A stretch of DNA of 10,465 nucleotides from positions 1-10,465 of the forward strand of contig NZAS01000206.1 in NCBI GenBank assembly GCA_002686195.1. Reading direction: 5' to 3'. Source of the DNA: Candidatus Pacearchaeota archaeon. Its GTDB lineage: Archaea; Nanoarchaeota; Nanoarchaeia; Pacearchaeales; GW2011-AR1. This document shows positions 6,244 to 10,465 of the stretch, piece by piece. How positions within the stretch are numbered: the stretch's first letter is position 1; each line of letters begins with the position of its first letter. The notes beneath the pieces were generated by a model. That model was not told the DNA's origin. It ran no database searches and saw nothing but the letters and a program-made list of their open reading frames with translations. Both the position numbers and the translations under genes were made by a program.

Positions 6244-7654
6244 AAATTGGTCTAGTTTTGAAAACGACCGTCTTATAATGGAATCGTGGCGGAAACATTT
6301 ATCCGAAGAGCCTGTGCAGGTTGATGAATTCCTGGGCCTGGGTAAAAGTCGAGAAGATAAGTGGGCGCGTATTGCTCAAGGTGATGAGCGCCCCGGCGAC
6401 ATGCCGGCCGAAAAACCCGCAGAGGGGAATCCATATGGTCAAGGAAAGTTAGACGGCATAGTGAAAGGTCTTACCTTCCTGAATCAGAGTCAGCAATTAC
6501 AGCTTCTCACTATGATGAATAATATAGCACAGGACGATGGTATCGTTTTGGAAGTTGCTACGTTGTCCGGAGACAGATCAGAGGGGGACAGGGTGATTAG
6601 CCCCGAAAACAGTCGCCAGTTAATGAATTTAATTGCAAGCTTTAATCTTGAGCAGGCAGAAAGTCGTAAAATTATGATGGCTCTCAATCAATGGGGAAAG
6701 ATGAATACTGTTAAATTTTCTACCCCCACAGCTGTGACCCAAACACAGCCGACCACTCAACCACAAACCGCGGCCTCGCCGACTCCACCAGGGGTGACGC
6801 CCCCGCAGCCGGAAGAACCAACACCCGGGCCGGCGGAACCAACACCCGAGCCGGCTGAACCTACTCCGGAACCCGAAGAACCCTCACCAGAGCCAGGTGA
6901 ACCAACTGAAGAGCCTGAAGATGACGTGCTCCCGATAGCCGCTAGCGAGCTTAAATTGATTCAGCAAATAGCTAAAAACAAAGATGCGGATCTTTTTGAT
7001 ATTGTAAAGAAAACCTTTGCTGCTTTGGGGTCGACCTTGCGGAATCCAGAAGTGGTACCTATTGTAAAAACCTTTAATAAGGAATTTTTTCCCAAGCTGG
7101 CCACCATGCATAAAAGAGCTAACATTCCAGTGGCTGAAGGGCGTGATTTGCAAGCTTTGTTAGAAGCATACGGGGCAGAAGAAGCTACTCGTGAGCCGTT
7201 AAGCAAAGGACAGCAAGCTTATCGTAAAGGTAAAAGACGCGGCAAAAAATCAGCAACGGGTTATTTTAAATCTTTGGGTGGAAAGCCACCGTATATCGTA
7301 AGAAAACTTAAAAAGAACTTAGAAGCAGCCTTGTTGGCGGATGTGACAGCCGATGAATTACTTAATGCAGCTGCAGAAGTAAGTGATGGAATGCGCGATG
7401 CTAAAGAGAAAAACGAATTTGATGACAATGTTCTTAATCAACTATCCAGTAATCCAGAAGGAAGACTCCAGCGCTATAAAGAGAATGCGGCGGAGCTATT
7501 GGACCTTATCGTAAAAATGGCCATGGATGCTTTATCTAAAGCGGGACCAGCGAAGCGCGCTTCTAAGCTCCCCGAAAATAATAACGAGGGAGTAGAGACT
7601 TTGGCTGAGTCTAAAGAACTGGCTAGGTGGAAACTGATAGCAGGAATCAAATGA
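6236..7654 (+). CDS. Prohead core/scaffold candidate with Pro-Glu linker
   Basis: The 472-residue product is in the position of T4 gene 22 (main scaffold, just after gp21), but I see no clear sequence match, so this is positional. Its N-terminus, FENDRLIMESWRKHLSEE, is a short amphipathic helix containing I14-M-E16 and L22-S-E24, again fitting the protease cleavage pattern. Residues 65-160 look helical. Residues 163-230 form a Thr/Pro/Glu-rich linker with heptapeptide repeats. Residues 232-445 look mostly helical, with a strongly basic patch at 324-361 (QAYRKGKRRGKKS and VRKLKKN). L456-A-E458/S near the C-terminus is a further possible cleavage site. A basic, protease-sensitive, bipartite protein fits a scaffold or an internal DNA-binding head protein. 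The ATG overlaps the protease stop region; the stop overlaps the next start as ATGA. Confidence 0.85.
   Translation: MSKNWSSFENDRLIMESWRKHLSEEPVQVDEFLGLGKSREDKWARIAQGDERPGDMPAEKPAEGNPYGQGKLDGIVKGLTFLNQSQQLQLLTMMNNIAQDDGIVLEVATLSGDRSEGDRVISPENSRQLMNLIASFNLEQAESRKIMMALNQWGKMNTVKFSTPTAVTQTQPTTQPQTAASPTPPGVTPPQPEEPTPGPAEPTPEPAEPTPEPEEPSPEPGEPTEEPEDDVLPIAASELKLIQQIAKNKDADLFDIVKKTFAALGSTLRNPEVVPIVKTFNKEFFPKLATMHKRANIPVAEGRDLQALLEAYGAEEATREPLSKGQQAYRKGKRRGKKSATGYFKSLGGKPPYIVRKLKKNLEAALLADVTADELLNAAAEVSDGMRDAKEKNEFDDNVLNQLSSNPEGRLQRYKENAAELLDLIVKMAMDALSKAGPAKRASKLPENNNEGVETLAESKELARWKLIAGIK
6815..6919 (+). repeat. 21-nt tandem repeat encoding EPTPEPx heptapeptides
   Basis: Five successive 21-nt units encode EPTPGPA, EPTPEPA, EPTPEPE, EPSPEPG and EPTEEPE. 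The first two are closest at the DNA level and the rest diverge. The product is a stiff, acidic, proline-rich spacer joining the two helical halves of the 472-residue protein. Confidence 0.85.
7642..7645 (+). promoter_or_regulatory. Ribosome binding site deciding the start at 7651
   Basis: AGGA lies 5 nt before ATG 7651. The frame is open upstream to a GTG at 7627, but that GTG has no comparable site. Starting at 7651 gives an ATGA overlap with the previous gene and puts the amphipathic peptide at the N-terminus, as in the 196-residue neighbour. Confidence 0.7.
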
Positions 7655-8052
7655 AGAAAGCAGATTTTAAACAGTTAATCAAACCATTGGTTAAAGAGTG
7701 CATGCAGGAAGTCCTTTTAGAAGAAGGGCTTTTAGCCAATGTGGTATCGGAAGTGGCAAGAGGCCTCCAGGGAAATCTGGTGGTTGAATCGGCTGCACCC
7801 GTACCCGAGGAAGCACAAATTAAGCGCCAAACGCAACAGACGCGCAAAGACCTTCAGCAACATCGCAAAAAGTTAATGGAGGCTGTGGGCCAAGAGGCTT
7901 ATGGCGGCGTTAATTTATTTGAAGGCACCGAACCCATGCACCAGAGCGAGCCCAAACAGGGGCATGCCGACCTAGGAAGTCCCAACGACGCCGGCGTGGA
8001 CATTAGTTCCCTTGTCGGGAATGCGTCTAACATCTGGCAGGCAATGAAGTAG
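7651..8052 (+). CDS. Uncharacterised small protein with amphipathic N-terminal peptide
   Basis: From ATG 7651 the product has 133 residues. I do not recognise a family. The first 25 residues (MKKADFKQLIKPLVKECMQE, then VLLEE) form an amphipathic helix ending in L23-E24-E25 before Gly, like the N-terminus of the 196-residue protein upstream of the protease. A second helix region (ANVVSEVARGLQGNLVVE) follows. Then comes a Gln/Lys/Arg-rich helix, about residues 54-80 (QIKRQTQQTRKDLQQHRKKL), and a probably disordered acidic/Gly/Pro tail ending SLVGNASNIWQAMK. No membrane segment is seen. It is translationally coupled to the scaffold candidate. The shared peptide and location suggest a prohead core or internal protein; this is inference. 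Confidence 0.82.
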   Translation: MKKADFKQLIKPLVKECMQEVLLEEGLLANVVSEVARGLQGNLVVESAAPVPEEAQIKRQTQQTRKDLQQHRKKLMEAVGQEAYGGVNLFEGTEPMHQSEPKQGHADLGSPNDAGVDISSLVGNASNIWQAMK

Positions 8053-8059
8053 GTATAAG

Positions 8060-8281
8060 ATGGCAAAAGGCGCAAATGTATCAGTAAGTTTAAAGCAGTG
8101 TCGCGGAAACGTGGAACGCATGATCCGACGATTCTCTAAAAAAGTTAAAAAAGAACGGATCATTGAAGAAGTTAGGGACAGGCGATTTTTCAAGAAGCGA
8201 TCTGTTGCTCGAAAAGAGAAGCAGGAGAGAGCCCGAAGACTTCGAATGAAAGAAGAACAAAAACGCAATAGAAAAAAGTAA
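8060..8281 (+). CDS. Phage-encoded ribosomal protein bS21 homologue
   Basis: The 73-residue, very basic product aligns by eye with bacterial bS21 (71 residues in E. coli). The shared core is at residues 18-52: NVERMIRRFSKKVKKE, then IIEEVRDRRFFKKRSVARKEK, against the bS21 pattern of ALRRFKR, an EVR.R.F..K segment and an RK.K helix. The Arg/Lys-rich C-terminal helix (RARRLRMKEEQKRNRKK) is also typical. bS21 sits on the small subunit near the anti-Shine-Dalgarno end of 16S rRNA and aids initiation; phage copies are known from aquatic phages and are thought to enter host ribosomes. The gene is 7 nt after its neighbour with a weak AGG site. Lying within the late head genes, it is presumably expressed late. 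Alternative: a generic basic nucleic-acid-binding head protein, which I consider less likely. Confidence 0.82.
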   Translation: MAKGANVSVSLKQCRGNVERMIRRFSKKVKKERIIEEVRDRRFFKKRSVARKEKQERARRLRMKEEQKRNRKK

Positions 8282-8284
8282 TGA

Positions 8285-8295
8285 CTATTTATAGT
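8285..8295 (+). promoter_or_regulatory. CTATTTATAGT element upstream of the structural genes
   Basis: This 11-mer lies in the 41-nt gap between the bS21-like gene and the next gene, 27 nt before its ATG. The same 11-mer recurs at 3169-3179 and 10267-10277. Its reverse strand reads TATAAATAG, identical in its first eight bases to the T4 late promoter box. In that reading it would point leftward, against the genes, so whether it works as a promoter, and in which direction, is open. Confidence 0.4.
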
Positions 8296-8322
8296 GAAAG
8301 TAAGTAATTTAGGAGATTTTTT

Positions 8323-8784
8323 ATGCCTGCAAATTCATGGAAATTGCCCCCGGGCTTAAACAACGTCGGTTCTTTTCAGGTTAGTGGAAAGCCTTACGCC
8401 TCTGGTTCTTGTTTAGCTCCCATTAGTGGAAGCGGACGTTCTCTGGTGCTTAGGTTCCCGACTGTTACCAAATGGTTCCAGATCCAGCCTCATCAGTCAG
8501 AAGAAAATGATGAACTGCGTGTAGCCTTTAGTGAGAATGGCCTTCATGGGAAAGGCGGCTCAAACTTTAGAATCCATGCTAGTTCCAGTTTTACTGGGCC
8601 CCTGGATTTAAAGGTAAGTGAGTTGTGGTTTATGGCCGAGAGCAACTCTACCGCATGTACATTCGATGTTGTGGCTGGCTTAACTAACGTTCAAGTTGGC
8701 AGTTTGTATACCACAGATCGAACCATTAATGGTGTTCCGGAGGCAGCTGGGCCCAACTGGTCAGGTTCTATAGGAGTAGGTTAA
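8323..8784 (+). CDS. Probable virion structural protein (beta-rich, decoration or fibre-like)
   Basis: The 153-residue product looks beta-rich and lacks a signal peptide, membrane segments or charged helices. It opens with NSWKLPPGLNNVGSFQVSGK, continues with alternating hydrophobic strands (SLVLRFPTVTKWFQIQP, ELRVAFSENGLHG, FTGPLDLKVSELWFMAES) and ends in a Gly/Ser-rich tail (GPNWSGSIGVG). This resembles small structural proteins that I associate with T4-like marine phages, but I cannot name a family or its place in the virion. AGGAG at 8311-8315 gives 7 nt spacing. It opens a new block of beta-rich genes after the helical head-assembly genes and is separated from the next gene by 1 nt, so the two are almost certainly co-translated. 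Confidence 0.82.
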   Translation: MPANSWKLPPGLNNVGSFQVSGKPYASGSCLAPISGSGRSLVLRFPTVTKWFQIQPHQSEENDELRVAFSENGLHGKGGSNFRIHASSSFTGPLDLKVSELWFMAESNSTACTFDVVAGLTNVQVGSLYTTDRTINGVPEAAGPNWSGSIGVG

Positions 8785-8785
8785 T

Positions 8786-9475
8786 ATGGCTCAGTTTGGA
8801 TGGGCATATATTAACTGTGCAGATGAGGGTTCTGCAGGCTCCGGATCGGCGGGCCCTCCGTATTCTTTACAATTTGTAACCGAGTCCGGGGGCGGTACCA
8901 CTGGTTCGGCCCTTCTCTCATATTATACGGCATCTTATTATAGTTATGCCCCGAGCACGATGGTGTTGTCTGGGACGCTGTTGGTCACGGGAGCCATTAG
9001 CGCAAGTGTTTATCACATTGAAGACATCGCGATTATTGATGCCACTGGTTCCACTTACTTTGGTGATGATCAAACAGACATTCATGCGAGAACAGGAAGT
9101 TTAGAAATCTATAACGACAGTTCGTTAGTGATGAAAGCGAATGCTATTAACGGACAGACCACGGTGAAAGGACTGGGAGGTGGCTATAGCCGCGTTGGGA
9201 CAACTCCTTACACATCGTCAATAGATAATTTAGTGTTGGGTGTTGATAGCGCCGACAGCGACGTTACTATTTGCGTCCACAGTGCTTCCGTAGCGGGGGC
9301 GGGGGCGGTAATGATCATTAAAGACCAAACTGCGCGCACTACATCTAAAATTTATATCTCTGGATCGACGGGGGCCACGCACGAACTAATCGATAGCGCT
9401 AGTTACTATGTACTATCTGGTACGTATCCGGCAATTAACTTATATTCTGATGGAATGAATTGGTGGATTTTCTAG
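8786..9475 (+). CDS. Fibre-like structural protein with conserved C-terminal domain
   Basis: The 229-residue product is rich in Ser, Thr, Gly, Ala and Tyr, as in trimeric phage fibres. The N-terminus is MAQFGWAYINC, followed by a Gly/Ser linker. Residues 57-76 (STMVLSGTLLVTGAISASVY) resemble the repeating strand motif of fibre shafts, and IDATGSTYFGDD follows. Residues 138-229 (from GTTPYTSS through MIIKDQ to AINLYSDGMNWWIF) form a C-terminal unit that aligns with residues 160-250 of the next gene product. AGGAG at 8772-8776 is 9 nt before the ATG. Its role may be a tail fibre, whisker or capsid fibre; receptor binding is possible but not shown. No enzyme motif is visible. Confidence 0.83.
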   Translation: MAQFGWAYINCADEGSAGSGSAGPPYSLQFVTESGGGTTGSALLSYYTASYYSYAPSTMVLSGTLLVTGAISASVYHIEDIAIIDATGSTYFGDDQTDIHARTGSLEIYNDSSLVMKANAINGQTTVKGLGGGYSRVGTTPYTSSIDNLVLGVDSADSDVTICVHSASVAGAGAVMIIKDQTARTTSKIYISGSTGATHELIDSASYYVLSGTYPAINLYSDGMNWWIF

Positions 9476-9476
9476 C

Positions 9477-9481
9477 GGAGG
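9477..9481 (+). promoter_or_regulatory. GGAGG ribosome site with two competing ATGs
   Basis: GGAGG lies 4 nt before an ATG at 9486 and 11 nt before the ATG at 9493. The 9486 frame stops after 18 codons at 9540-9542. The 9493 frame is the long structural gene. Neither spacing is ideal, so initiation at 9493 may be reduced or there may be a decoy start. Confidence 0.5.
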
Positions 9482-9492
9482 TCTAATGCTGC

Positions 9493-10245
9493 ATGGCATA
9501 CAATGCTCTATCGGGGACGGTTTTAGCGGCCCAAGAATATAGCCCAGGCGACTTAATAATTGGGAACATTGTTTCGGGGAACCTGAGCACTTCAGACGGC
9601 TCTTCTATCATCAATGTGCCGCGCGTTTCAAACGCCACCAACAATGCACTCCTCACAAACGTAGGGGGCGATGCAAACGATTTAACCTGTGAATCCAATT
9701 TAAAGTTTGATGGCAGCGTGCTGTCGGTGACGGGAGAGTTGACCGCCAGCCTTGGTGTGTCTGCTTCTTATATAATGGGAGACGGCAGCCGACTGACAGG
9801 GATCACCGCTACTGGTGGAGGTGGAGGAATTTTCACCGAAGTGAATGGCACCACTGCGTATACCACTAGTAGCATCAATATTGGTTCAACGAGCACCCCC
9901 TCTCACCCATTGGCTGTGGTGGGCATTGCACAACTAAGCGGCGGCATAATTCATCAGAGAGTATTAAAGACGGCCGACTACACTATCTCCACTGGTGATT
10001 ATTATATTGGAGTCGATACCGCACAAAACCCAGTGACTTTAACTTTGCCAGCTGCAGCGGCCGCTATGGATGGGCAAACGTGGATAATAAAAGATGAGGG
10101 AGGAAACGCCAATACCAACGTCATCACCGTCACCGGCTCTTCAGCCACTAACACTATCGAAGGCTCAAATCAAGTAATTTTGGAATCATCTTATGCAGCT
10201 ATTCATCTTTATTGTAACGGCAGCACTAAATTCTTCATCTGCTAA
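9493..10245 (+). CDS. Fibre-like structural protein with GDGSxLTGI motif
   Basis: The 250-residue product starts MAYNALSGTVLAAQEYSPGD and continues with a Ser/Asn/Thr-rich strand region (NIVSGNLSTSDGSSIINVPR, DLTCESNLKFDGSVLSVTG). Residues 81-104 (ELTASLGVSASYIMGDGS then RLTGI) are the classic phage fibre motif in which a strand repeat leads to GDGS-x-LTGI. A poly-Gly hinge at 108-112 follows. The C-terminal unit 160-250 (TADYTISTGDYYIGVDTAQN through TWIIKDEGG to AIHLYCNGSTKFFI) is paralogous to the end of the preceding gene product. It has no enzymatic motif. The start at 9493 is chosen because its frame carries the conserved N-terminus, although the ribosome site is 11 nt away. Likely a fibre or virion-surface component. 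Confidence 0.83.
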   Translation: MAYNALSGTVLAAQEYSPGDLIIGNIVSGNLSTSDGSSIINVPRVSNATNNALLTNVGGDANDLTCESNLKFDGSVLSVTGELTASLGVSASYIMGDGSRLTGITATGGGGGIFTEVNGTTAYTTSSINIGSTSTPSHPLAVVGIAQLSGGIIHQRVLKTADYTISTGDYYIGVDTAQNPVTLTLPAAAAAMDGQTWIIKDEGGNANTNVITVTGSSATNTIEGSNQVILESSYAAIHLYCNGSTKFFIC

Positions 10246-10355
10246 AAAATAATCCCCCATAACAAGCTATTTATAGTCGAGGGGACAGGCTTGTCTTGTC
10301 CTCTTGAGGGGGCAACCTCTCGCCTTATAAAACTATTTAATGGAGGGTTTAAAAT
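10246..10355 (+). promoter_or_regulatory. Structured leader of the last gene: CTATTTATAGT element plus hairpin
   Basis: This is the longest non-coding stretch in the window. The CTATTTATAGT element is at 10267-10277. It is followed by an 11-bp hairpin: 10277-10287 pairs with 10297-10307, with two G-T wobbles and a 9-nt loop. A competing small hairpin pairs GAGG (10306-10309) with CCTC (10316-10319). No T tract follows, so this is not a typical terminator. GGAGGG at 10342-10347 is the ribosome site for the ATG at 10356. A promoter with a structured 5' leader is the simplest reading. Confidence 0.45.
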
Positions 10356-10465
10356 ATGGCTTATAAATTTCAATTAGGAGATGCTCGAATGAGCGGATCC
10401 TTAACACAAGAAGAAGGTCTCACTGTCGTAGCCGGCGGTGCTACCGTTACTGCGGGTGGTGTTAC
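10356..10465 (+). CDS. Start of a further structural/fibre-like gene, cut by the window end
   Basis: Thirty-six codons are visible before the window ends. The product begins MAYKFQLGDARMSGSLTQEE and continues into a Gly/Ala/Thr/Val-rich stretch (LTVVAGGATVTAGGV), suggesting beta-repeat fibre sequence. A strong GGAGGG is placed 8 nt before the ATG, the best ribosome site in this block. It has its own leader region, so it may be expressed at a higher or separately controlled level. The product cannot be named from this fragment. Confidence 0.75.
   Translation, partial: MAYKFQLGDARMSGSLTQEEGLTVVAGGATVTAGGV

Noticed and set aside
6815..6919. Pro-Glu repeat as evidence for a TonB-like or surface protein
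   Set aside because: No membrane anchor, signal peptide or TonB C-terminal domain is present; the context is a phage prohead operon.
7627..7650. GTG at 7627 as start of the 133-residue protein (141 residues)
   Set aside because: ATG 7651 has AGGA at proper spacing, gives the ATGA overlap, and places the conserved-type amphipathic peptide at the N-terminus.

Overview
This window is the late head-assembly region of a tailed phage with a T4-like (myovirus) packaging and prohead module. All convincing genes are on the + strand, packed end to end with short overlaps (ATGA, ATGAGTAA and 17-32 bp overlaps), and most have clear Shine-Dalgarno sequences. No integrase, transposase, tRNA, rRNA or CRISPR array is visible. 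Tracts such as the bS21-like gene and the modular 'ASxSASYIMGDGS' fibre proteins suggest an aquatic, probably marine, myovirus. The host cannot be named from this window. The usable GGAG/AGGAG sites suggest a host that uses ordinary Shine-Dalgarno initiation.

Layout. Positions 1-1299 hold the C-terminal part of the large terminase (gp17-like; its 5' end lies outside the window). Positions 1308-3314 hold the portal protein (gp20-like) with a long Gly/Met-rich C-terminal extension. Next come four genes between portal and protease: a 277-residue helical protein, a 179-residue protein, a small membrane protein with a CPMC motif (DUF1360-like), and a 196-residue protein with an amphipathic N-terminal peptide. 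A possible 22-codon micro-ORF overlaps the end of the membrane-protein gene. Positions 5638-6243 encode the prohead protease (gp21-like). After it come a 472-residue protein with a Pro/Glu heptapeptide repeat (scaffold or internal-protein candidate), a 133-residue protein with an amphipathic N-terminal peptide, and a 73-residue homologue of ribosomal protein bS21. From 8323 onwards there are three structural, fibre-like genes and the start of a fourth, which is cut by the window end.

How the parts fit. Terminase and portal form the DNA-packaging motor. The protease matures the prohead by cutting after [I/L]-x-E motifs. Several neighbouring proteins carry such motifs at the end of an N-terminal helix, which makes them candidates for scaffold or internal head proteins that are targeted into the prohead and then trimmed. 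The bS21-like gene sits inside this late block, so it is probably made late and may act on host ribosomes. The distal genes look like virion fibre or decoration components, two of them sharing a paralogous C-terminal domain. No major capsid, tail sheath or tail tube gene is recognisable here, so the order differs from T4 itself.

The non-coding DNA is minimal: 41 nt at 8282-8322 and 110 nt at 10246-10355. Both contain the 11-mer CTATTTATAGT, which occurs a third time near the end of the portal gene. The second gap also contains a strong hairpin. Family calls rest on motif recognition by eye; no database search was run.
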